A stretch of DNA of 64,000 bases, taken from assembly GCA_003116995.1 (NCBI GenBank), contig BDSL01000019.1:682001-746000 (forward strand), given 5' to 3'. This document shows positions 55,601-64,000 of the stretch, in pieces. A program made the position numbers and the translations under genes. Positions within the stretch are counted from its first letter, which is position 1; each line of letters starts with the position of its first letter. Under the pieces are notes generated by a model, which saw nothing but the letters and a program-made list of their open reading frames with translations, ran no database searches and was not told where the DNA came from. Origin of the DNA: Yamagishiella unicocca. Lineage: Eukaryota; Chlorophyta; Chlorophyceae; Chlamydomonadales; Volvocaceae.

Positions 55601-58327
55601 AGCGGCGGCGGCGCCGCCGGTGCGGCTTCCCGCCGAGCCCCAGTGGCGCACCGCCGGCACCGACAGCGGGTGCAGCGTCAGGCTGGGCAGCGCCGCCGCC
55701 TCGGCCACCGCCGGCAGCGCCGTCACTGTGACATACATGTGCGGCAGCACACACAGCACGTGCTGCAGCGGCGGCGCCAGCATCACGTGCCCCGGCGGGC
55801 ACGCTGGCTCCGGAACCAGCACGCCCAGCAGGTCCCGCACCGTCCCTCGGCCGTGCAGCCGCACCACCGCCCCTCCTCCTCCGCCTCGTCTGCCTGCAGC
55901 AGCAGCCTCACCCGACGCTGGCACACCCAGCAGCACCGCCGCCGTCACCGGCGCCACCGCCACCGCCAGGGTCAGCCACGTGCTGATGGCCGCATCTGAC
56001 GCCATAGCCGAAGCCCCTTTATTGTCCCAACCGCTGCTAGGGGCGGTCGGCAGCAACATACTGGCCGGTGCGCCTTCCGGCCAGGCTCCCGATGCCAGGC
56101 CCGATCCCGGCTGCTGCTGCTGCGAGGGCAGTGGCACCAGGTACTTGGACGCCGGTGGGTCAAGCACTCGGAGCCGCAGCGGCTGCGGGGCGTGGCGGAG
56201 ATGGTGGTGTTGGTGGTGTTGGTGGTGAGGGTGGTGCAGAGGCCACGACGTCTGGCTAGGCAAGCGGGGCTGAAGCCGCTGCGGCGGGGGCTCTGAAGCG
56301 ACGGCCTGTGCTGGCTGCCATGGCGGCGGCAGCGCCGTTGCGAATGACACCGCCGCTGCAGCAACGTTGCTAGTGGTACCACTGGTCAAGAGGTGTTGCT
56401 GTTGCTGTTGCTGGCCGTGACCATCAGCTGTGCCGGATGCCAAGGTCGGTGATGATGGACCGTGGATCCTCGTATCGGGTGTCGATGACGTCCTCGCACT
56501 GCCCGCTTCCCCGGGGGCGCCTTCGGCGCCGGTGGGCTGCGGCGCTGTGGAGCTTGAGGAAGCCGCACCCGCCCCGTCACCCCCTCCCGCAACACCCCGG
56601 CCCCCATCGACGCTGCGGCTGCTACTGCCATTACTTGCTGCCGCCAGGCCTGCCGCTACAGCCGCTGCACTGGGCCCCGAAACCTGCTCGGCGGCGACCC
56701 GACCGGGCATGGGCCTCAGAGCTCCCGCCCACGCCGGCCGCGCCTGCAGCCCAACACCTGCGACTGCTGCGGCCGCCGCCCCCGCCATCGCGCCCGCAGC
56801 GCCGCCGTTGCTGCCGCCCTCCCCACACCAGGGCGCGAGGCCGCCGACGGGCGCCGGTGCTGGCGAGCGGGCGCCGTTACTGTTACCGTTATCGTTGACA
56901 TTGCCGGCTGTGGACTTGTACGATGGCGCCCTCAGGCGTCCGTCCAGTTGCTGCCTCTGCTGCTGCTGCTGCCACGGCTCCTGCCACGCAGCCGCTCCAG
57001 GGAGACCGCCGCCTGCGCCGCCTGTGCCGCTGCCGCGGCCGTTGCTGCCCGGCCAGCTTGCCGTACCCCCCAGCGGCACGACAGTAGCCGTCGACGCCGC
57101 CTGCTGCCCGCGGCCGCTGCCGTGGCCCTGACCCAGATCCTGGCCCCCGACTGGCAGCCCCCGCGGTTTCGGAGCGACGTGCACCTCGCATCCAGGCACC
57201 AGCCTGACCAGGTCTGCTGGCTGAGTGGTAACGGCCCGCAGCCGCACCGCCGCGCCGCCTCGCGCCCACACCGTGAAGTGCTGCCCGCGCGCCAGCACTC
57301 CCACCTTTGTGACATCCCCAGGGGCGAGGTGCGGAGGACACGCGAGCGAGCGGTGGGTGAGGAATGGCAGGCGGCACTTCCCGACCAGCTTTCCAAAATA
57401 CCAGTATACCATAGTCCACATTGTCCACCGCCAAAGCATTGACCGGCTGCGATGCTGGGACTAGGAAGGTGTTTGATGGAGCAGGAAACTCTCCACACAA
57501 CCCTTCAAAACTCCGGAAGACCCCTTGCAAGCCCCCTCCCAGCGGGCCCGGGGGCCGTTCCTCCCGCCTGACCTGGGTCAGCATCTGCTCCTCCAGGAAG
57601 CCCGCGTTGGCCTCCACCACCTCCCAGTCGCTCTCGCCCGCTGGCTCCACCTGGATCACCGTGGCGGCAGGCACGTCCAGCAGCGGCGCCACCTGCACCT
57701 GGGCACCCGCGCGAAGGCCCAGGGCCGCAGCCAGCGCCGAGGGGACGCCGAGGGAGCCGCGGGGGCCGGAGCTGGTGCCGGGACCGCTCATCACGCCACC
57801 GGTCCATGTGACATAGTGCGTGTGGTTTGGCTGCTTGGAGGGAAAGCCTGGGGTGGGTTGCGGGGGAGTGGTGCATGGTGCGTTGAGCGGAATCTTCCTC
57901 TCCTTTGAAAGGCACAGGCGGGTATTATAGGAAGACGTAAAGCGTCTTTGGCGCTCGTGGTTTGAGGCGAGCCGGCCGTGCATAGTGCTGGAGCCGGGCT
58001 GACCGCGACATGCAGTACGGCGTCGGCGTCGTACCACATCCCGTCCCGGTCCCAGCGGCACGTGCAGGCTTCATGACCGCGTGAGACTGTGTATTCGGAT
58101 CGCCAGCCTGCCCATGCCCCATCACAGGCATGGGCGGCATGAAGTGAAAGTGGGGCAGTGATATGTCGGGCCGGAAACACCGGGCATGCCGTACCTGCGC
58201 CGTCCAGGACGCGCAGCTGCAGAACCACCGGCAACACGTCGAGTCCAAAAAGCTGGTTGGCCAGCGGGTTGGATACGCTGACCCAGTTGGTGCGCTCCGA
58301 GATGAGCGTGACGGTCAAGCGTGCCAT
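49697..58327 (-). CDS. PEX1: Peroxisome biogenesis AAA+ ATPase PEX1
   Basis: Thirteen minus-strand exons: 58327-58195, 57847-57573, 57304-54463, 54238-54137, 53891-53776, 53516-53286, 52932-52778, 52453-52183, 51967-51759, 51366-51206, 50910-50726, 50544-50460, 50151-49697; phases close to 1739 residues. With PEX6 it extracts the PEX5 import receptor from the peroxisome membrane. N-domain: [54 protein letters not shown]. Exon 3 (947 residues) carries several hundred residues of Ser/Gln/Ala-rich filler, making the protein longer than the usual ~1,100-1,300. D1 has a degenerate Walker A, GPQGSGRS, and Walker [10 protein letters not shown]2 is intact: [73 protein letters not shown], then [15 protein letters not shown]. 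The start was chosen at MARL; upstream in-frame ATGs exist to 58570. Confidence 0.92.
51700..51732 (-). repeat. TIR-arm copy in PEX1 intron 9
   Basis: On the plus strand TGGCATCCACGGGTCTTCCT followed by CGAAACCC, the inverse of the arm seen at 1462-1515 and 27635. It lies in the PEX1 intron 51367-51758. Confidence 0.55.
51995..52095. repeat. GGGTGCAGGGTGGGGTG-type tandem repeat in PEX1 intron 8
   Basis: Imperfect 10-17-bp units GGGGTGCAGGGT. No other signal in this intron. Confidence 0.65.
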
Positions 58328-58924
58328 CCTGCCGGTATGGATTACGCAGGGGAATGCACGGCGGCCCATCGAGCCCACAGCGAGCAGTAAGCTTATCAAC
58401 TCCATTAAAAAGGCAGAGGAAGGAAGGTGGAAACTTTGGATTTCGCGCTCGGTGCGTCCAGTCGCCGGTCCCTCTCCCGCCAACGGCAGGATTGCTCGCA
58501 AACAGCCAGGTTGCTCAATTTCATACCTGTCGGAGCTGTTGCTCCGGGACAAGCTTTCCACGAACTCCATGGCTGACTGTGTAGCGATTCAGCGGTGAGG
58601 CCGCATCCTCACTTGACTCAGGTTTTCATACTGCATCGCTGTACGCCTAATAAAACACATAAGTATGCAAGACCATCTTGGTAGGGTTTGCGACGTTGTC
58701 GCGCGCAATTGGTGTCGGAGCGAACGCCCGTTGGTGTCGGAGCGAACGTGGCCAAGTTAGAAGAAACCGCTCGTCATATCAACAGGATTCTGATCACAGC
58801 TGGCTATGCCATAGCCTTTGAGGAACACTAAATTAATTGTTGCCATTGTCTCCGTCGAATCCCTTCGTCACATTAATAAACAGTTAGGCAATCGGCCAGC
58901 TCACGCCAACGCAACAGCGCTCGA
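58328..58924. promoter_or_regulatory. Divergent promoter region, PEX1 and deaminase genes
   Basis: About 600 bp between two divergent starts. A direct repeat TTGGTGTCGGAGCGAACG occurs twice (about 58708-58725 and 58731-58748). The PEX1 frame remains open up to 58570, so its 5' end may lie further left of this interval's centre than drawn. Confidence 0.45.
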
Positions 58925-61900
58925 ATGAGCTCTCCACGTGCCGGTGTGCCTCGGCCACCACCGGCAGGCACCCTGCTCATTCGGGACATATCGCACTTGG
59001 CCACGCAAAATGATTCGCTCGGAGAAATTACTGACGCGGCCATTTTCATCCGGGGCAACGTGATAGAATTCGTTGGAAAGACATCAGATCTCCCAGTTGC
59101 AGTGATCGAATCAGCGGACCACGTGATAAACGGCAAAGGTCACGTGTTCCTGCCGGGTGGGTTGGGCATGCGGCAGGTGCAACACCTCGGCAGGGACAGG
59201 GCACCAGCTGCATAGCCCAGCTTTGTGACTGGATTGCAACCTGCTGTATTCCGGACAACTCGAATGTGGGTTGCCGTTTTCCTTCGCCCCCCCTCGCGGT
59301 TTCAGCCCCGACAACCAGGAAAGCGACTATCGCAACACAACTAGCAACAGTCCCGCCCTTTGGGAGCCCGTGCCGACCCTACCAATGTACATCGACATGG
59401 ACATAGGTCCATACCGACAAGCTTCAGGGGATAACTAGGGCGGCGATCGCAAACCCATCCAGGAGTCGCTGTGTCCGGCAGCACCATAGCGAGCCACGCG
59501 TTGAGAACCGAGGAGGGAGGCGCCCATACCTTGTGCTCACCCCACCATCCAAGCTGACCTTCAGTGCCAGAGCCCGGCCACTGCCCCTTCTGCTGTCGTA
59601 ATTTCACCCCGCCCCCCCGCCCTCCCCTACCTGCCGCCATCGCTCCAGGGCTGGTTAACACGCACGCGCACATGTTCCAGGCGCTCAACCGGTGCATGGC
59701 GCAGGTGCGGGTGGGCCTCAGGGGCACGAAAGGAAGACGGGTAAATCGACCTCCTGGTCCTGAGGGGGTAGAGAGGGCGGCGACGACGGAGGGGCCTCTC
59801 CGCCTCGCAGCTGTTCGGTCCGCTCCGGAACCCCCGACACTTACCCGAGAGGAGGCACTGGCTGCGGCCATATCTCCCTTACGGTATCTTCTGGGACTCG
59901 TTCCCCCTGGGGCCCGGCTTACAGCCCGGCCCCTATCCCCAGCCCCTATCCCCAGCCCCTATCCCCAGCCCCCAGCCCCAGCCCCTATCCCCAAACCCTA
60001 TCCCCAAACCCTATCCCCAGCCCCCTAACCCCGGCCCTAACCCCGGCTCCCCCCCCCTCCCTAACAGGACCAGAAGCTGCACGGCTGGCTTCGGACTCTG
60101 TACCCGGTGTGGAGCCGGCATACGGTGAGTGGAGGCCCAGAGGGGCTCGGAGGGAGGGGCACGGCCCTCCACCTGGCACTACCCGACCCACCTGACGCCT
60201 ACCTCTCTTCCACTCCTGCCTCTCTTCCACTCCTGCCTCTCTTCCACTCCTGCCTCTCTTCCACTCCTGCCTCTCTTCCACTCCTGCCTCTCTTCCACTC
60301 CTGCCTCTCTTCCACTCCTGCCTCTCTTCCACTCCTGCCTCTCTTCCACTCCTGCCTCTCTTCCACTCCTGCCTCTCTTCCACTCCTGCCTCTCTTCCAC
60401 TCCTGCCTCTCTTCCACTCCTGCCTCTCTTCCACTCCTACCTCTCTTCCACTCCTGCCTCTCTTCCACTCCTGCCTCTCTTCCACTCCTGCCGTCCTCGC
60501 TATTCTCTTTCGCCATGCCCGCCGCCTCTCAGCCCCATGGGCCCCCCCCCCTGTCCCCCCGGTCCTTTTATTGTATCCCCCCCTGTCCCCCTCCGCCGCA
60601 GGGCGCCTCCGTGTTCACCTCCACCCTGGTCTCCATCGCTGAGCTGCTGCTGAGCGGCTGCACCACCAGCTCCGACCACCTCTACATGTACCCAAACGAC
60701 GTCAAGTGAGGCCAGGCGCAGACGCAGGGTGCCCCCTCGCGCTTTGCTTCATTCCTCCTTCCTTCGTCCTCTTCCTCTCCCCTGTCCGTCCAGCTGCTCA
60801 GCCCTGCACCTGCACATAAGGAAGGCACCGTTAGGATTCCACCCCTGTCCACCAGCACACGGTACCGTGACAAAAGCCCACCTCCGCCCCTTCCTTCCGC
60901 CGGTGCATACAAACCCTTGGGAGGGCGTTCGCGGCGTAGCGACGAATCAACACACATACACACACACACCCCTCCGCCCCGCCCCCCTCCCAGGCTGGAA
61001 GACACCATCCGCGCTGCTCGCGCCGTGGGTCTTCGGTTCCACCCAGTTCGCGGCGGCATGAGCGCCGGAGTGAGCCGCGGCGGCATCGCCCCGGACAGCG
61101 TCGTGGAGGAGGAGGCGGACATCCTGGCGGACATGGAGCGCTGCATCGGGGAGTTCCACGACAACTCAAAGTGGGGAGGGGGAAGGAGCGGGGGGAGGAG
61201 CGGGGGGGTGCAAGGAAAACCCGGGGAGGATTGGAGGGGGGGATAGCGGGGCGGGGTGCTGGGGTGGGGTGGGGAGGGGAGTGTGTGTGGTGCACTTGGG
61301 ATGCAGGTTGGATGGGATCTGTGGCGGGCTGGGGTCTGTGGCGGGCTGGGGTCTGTGGCGGGCTGGGGTCTGTGGCGGCGGCGGCGAAGGATAGTTTTTG
61401 CGTGAGGCGGGTGGCGTGATCAGCGCCTGGAATGGGTGGCTTTGGGTAGTTTTCCCGTCTGACCCTGGTGGTGACGAGGTCATTATCAACTGGACCAGCA
61501 CAGGCTGGGCTGGGTTCAGTCAGGAAGCATGTGTGGTTTTAGGAGCTTAGGACGCGGCATCCTACGATGGCATCGAAAATTCGTCCCCTGTCCTCCCCTT
61601 ACCTGGTTGGCTTGGGACCCACCCACACACCCACACCACACACCCACACGCCCACACACCCAGGCTGTCCATGCTGCGCATGTCTCTCGGCCCCGCTTCC
61701 CAGAAGACGGTCACCAGCGACCTCATGGTGTCCGCCGCCAAGCTGGCCAGGCAGCACCCGGGGGTCAGGCTGCACACACACCTGGCAGAGAACCAGGTGG
61801 GTGGGTGGGGGTGTTGCTTCACCGCTGAGCCGCGACACTGCACGGAAACTGACTAGACTATGTGGGGGGGTGGGGGGTAAGGGGGGGGTAGTGAGGAAAC

Positions 61901-64000
61901 CCAGATGGGCGGTTGTGGGGCCTCAGCTGAGGATCCTTGGGGGGTAAAGTGGGGAAGGAGACCGCGGGTTTGCAATGCCAAAATCGGTTTGTTGCGTCGG
62001 CAACAAGGACTCGAGGGTTTTAAGGGCTCAAGGAGGCAGGCCGGAATGGAATAGAACCTCGCCGGCCCTCCTGCAAGCGCTTAGCCTTCCTGCGCCCCGG
62101 CGCCACACGACAGTCGTCGGGCGCTGGCGCGCGTCCTGCTGACGCGCAGCCCCGAAACCACCGTACCGCAGGAGGACATCGAGTACACGGAGCGACTGTA
62201 CGGCTACCGCTTCGGGTCGTACATCAAGGCCGTGGAGTGGGACAAGTGCGACTGCTGGTTCGCGCACTGCGTCATGGTGGGCTCCAGGGAGGGGCTGCGG
62301 GCAGGATCTCCAGGGAGGGGCTCAAGGCAAAACCTGGTTTTGCCAAGCAGCTGTGCAGCAAAAACGGTTACCGAGGCGGTCATGGGGGTGCTGCGGGCTG
62401 CGCCCGCGTCCCCAGCCTCCTTTCCGGCCGCGTCACCGCCTCCTACCCGCCTCCTGCCCACGCCGCCCATGCCGCGCATACAGCCCTTGACCAACGCCTG
62501 AACAACTTTAAAGTGTGGTGTCAGCTGCCGATAGCTGTAAGGCGCTGCTTGCTGTCCAGTGATTCATCGTGATCCCTCTCGTGGTGGTGGTGAGGACGCT
62601 GGCTCGACCCAGGGGAAGGGACTGACGTACGAACATATCCCCTCTGCTCTGCGGCCTCCACCCGACAGCTCAACGAGTCGGAGCGCGACCTCTTCGCGGA
62701 GCACGGCATCGGCATTGCGCACTGCCCATCCTCCAACACCCGCCTGGCCTCGGGCATTGCACCCGTCAGGTGGGTTGCTGACCCAGGCCGGTGGTGCCGG
62801 TACCTGTACTGATTCGGCAGTAGGCAACCGCATACGTTCAAAGGCGTCCACGTCCAGCGTATGGTGGACCCTTTCCTTGCTTGTTGCCTGCTCACCCCTC
62901 TTATCACGTTGGTCTTCACTCGCGATCTCCTGCGGCTCCTCTGGCCCCATCGCCGTCCGATTCGACAATGACCCGCCGTCCCACCACGTGTAATCGCTCA
63001 CGACCCGACCCCGCCAGTCTCCCAGCGACCCAGGCCGCCGCCGTTCCCTCCCTCACTCACTCCACTTGCCGCCGCCCCCGTCCCCAGGGCCATGCTGGAC
63101 CAAGGTGTCAACGTGGGCCTAGGGGTGGACGGGGCTTGCAGCTCCGACGCGCAGAGCCTGCTGGCGGAGGCCAGGCTGGCGGTGCTGCTGCAGCGGGCGG
63201 GGGGCGACCCGCGGGGTCTGGGCGTCAGGTGCGGGGCGATAGGAGACCCGTGGGTCGGCACATGGAGAGAAGTGTGGATGGGCTGGGCTGCGGAGATGCC
63301 CGTGCTCGTGCCCCAGCGCGTGCCCCCGATGCCAAAGGCTGGCCGCGTTCGTTGGTGGTGCTGAAGGGGCTGTTGCGTTGGTGCAGGGCGTCCGTCCACC
63401 CACCTATCCGTCCGTCCGTTCACCAACTTAAAGAGGCGGTTGCGGCCAGGTGGGGGATTAATCCATGTCCCTCCCCTCCCTATCCCTTCTCCCCTCCCCT
63501 GCTGGCTCCGCCCCTCAGGGAGGCGCTGCGTATGGCCACCCGCGGCGGCGCCACCAATCTGGGGCGCCAGGGCGAGCTGGGCCAGGTGGCGCCCGGTTTC
63601 GCGGCCGACATCGTGGGCTTCAAGGTGGAGGGCAACCTGGCCTTCGCAGGCACGAGTGAGTGTGGAAGGGGGAGGGAGGGAAGGGCCGGGCTGGGTTCAG
63701 GGCCGCGGCAGGGGAGTGGTGGTATGCTGCGGTGGAGCGCAACCGCACCTCCTGGGCCGCACCTCCTCTCTGCAGTTCGGCGCGCGGCGTGCCTCTCTGA
63801 AGTCCTTCCAGATGCCGACACCCTGCACTACACCCAATAAGCTATCCACGGCGATCCTGAAGTGTGTCTGTGTCTCCGTCGCCCTGCCACGCTCGCCGCC
63901 CTGCGACACTCGCCGCCCTGCCACACTCGCCGCCCTGCCACACTCGCCGCCCTGCTTGCAGGCTGCGACCCGGTCGCCGCGCTCCTGTTGTGCGCCCCCG
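58925..64000 (+). CDS. 8-oxoguanine deaminase-type amidohydrolase, 3'-partial
   Basis: Exons: 58925-59156, 59649-59704, 60068-60124, 60602-60705, 60994-61170, 61664-61796, 62172-62276, 62669-62769, 63088-63228, 63519-63655, 63962->64000. Every junction keeps phase; about 380 residues are visible. Zinc hydrolase of the chlorohydrolase/cytosine-deaminase class, closest in my recollection to bacterial 8-oxoguanine deaminase, which converts 8-oxoguanine to urate. Metal ligands are His83 and His85 (GLVNTHAHMFQ), His248 (THLAEN, with Glu251), His285 (FAHCV) and Asp336 (GVDGACSSD). Other shared stretches are LLLSGCTTSSDHLYMYPN, HPVRGGMSAGVSRGGIAPDS, IAHCPSSNTRLASGIAPVR and VAPGFAADIVGFKVE. The N-terminal TLLIRDISHLATQND is the usual composite domain. 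No organelle signal is evident. Substrate choice within the family is inferred from motif similarity. Confidence 0.85.
60202..60491. repeat. 17-bp minisatellite, about 17 copies, in deaminase intron 3
   Basis: CTCTTCCACTCCTGCCT is repeated almost perfectly through most of the intron 60125-60601. One or two units carry a single substitution (CTACCT). The pyrimidine-only strand faces the acceptor. Confidence 0.9.
61319..61376. repeat. 17-bp tandem repeat, three to four copies
   Basis: TGTGGCGGGCTGGGGTC repeats in the intron 61171-61663 of the deaminase gene. Confidence 0.8.
63880..63958. repeat. 17-bp tandem repeat before the last visible acceptor
   Basis: CGCCCTGCCACACTCGC is repeated about 4.5 times, ending directly at the acceptor CTTGCAG at 63961. 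It doubles as the polypyrimidine region. Confidence 0.8.

Noticed and set aside
55055..55999. Long plus-strand open frame (314 codons), Arg/His-rich
   Set aside because: Antisense to the giant PEX1 exon. Its composition is a mirror of the real frame, with no motif.
60202..60491. Regular repeat array as a CRISPR candidate
   Set aside because: Units are directly adjacent with no unique spacers, it lies in a eukaryotic intron, and there are no cas genes. It is a minisatellite.
60179..60516. Repetitive minus-strand frames made of a short Glu/Arg unit
   Set aside because: They are only translations of the 17-bp minisatellite. The plus-strand gene splices this region out.

Overview
The window looks like nuclear DNA from a green alga of the Chlamydomonas/Volvox type. 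It is very GC-rich and its genes are split into many small exons. Introns are bounded by GT(G/A)-AG and carry C-rich tracts before the acceptor. Proteins carry long Gly/Ala/Ser/Gln low-complexity inserts. There are chloroplast and thylakoid targeting peptides, telomere-like CCCTAAAA motifs and TGTAA polyadenylation-type signals. All exon joins below were made by eye from splice consensus, reading phase and family motifs. Phases close for every joined gene; the weakest joins are named in the entries.

Layout: (1) 1-8125 (+) a class III nucleotide cyclase with one TM segment and two cyclase domains, 5' end outside the window. (2) 11494-17987 (+) a fusion of a 15-hydroxyprostaglandin-dehydrogenase-like SDR and a PTGR3/ZADH2-like reductase. 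(3) 18463-20108 (-) an mTERF-like organelle protein. (4) 20390-22596 (+) a DUF1997 plastid protein. (5) 24624-28619 (-) HMG-CoA synthase. (6) 28881-31682 (+) a thylakoid-lumen PsbP-domain protein with a Tat-type signal. (7) 33133-35840 (+) a secretory DUF7164-like protein. (8) 36753-38761 (+) a membrane/coiled-coil protein. (9) 39337-43426 (+) a GT61-like glycosyltransferase. (10) 47292-48043 (-) a small response-regulator receiver protein. (11) 49697-58327 (-) peroxin PEX1. (12) 58925-64000 (+) an 8-oxoguanine-deaminase-type amidohydrolase running off the right edge.

Three short divergent promoter regions are evident: mTERF/DUF1997, HMGS/PsbP and PEX1/deaminase. Two adjacent genes (7 and 9) are secretory-pathway enzymes that may act in wall or glycoprotein synthesis.

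The most unusual items are the SDR-MDR fusion, which joins the folds of two consecutive steps of animal oxylipin inactivation; an HMG-CoA synthase in a lineage generally thought to lack the mevalonate pathway; and a set of intron-borne repeats. The repeats include a 1.17-kb element with 52-bp terminal inverted repeats in a cyclase intron, and a piece of cyclase exon 10 copied in inverted orientation into a PsbP-gene intron.
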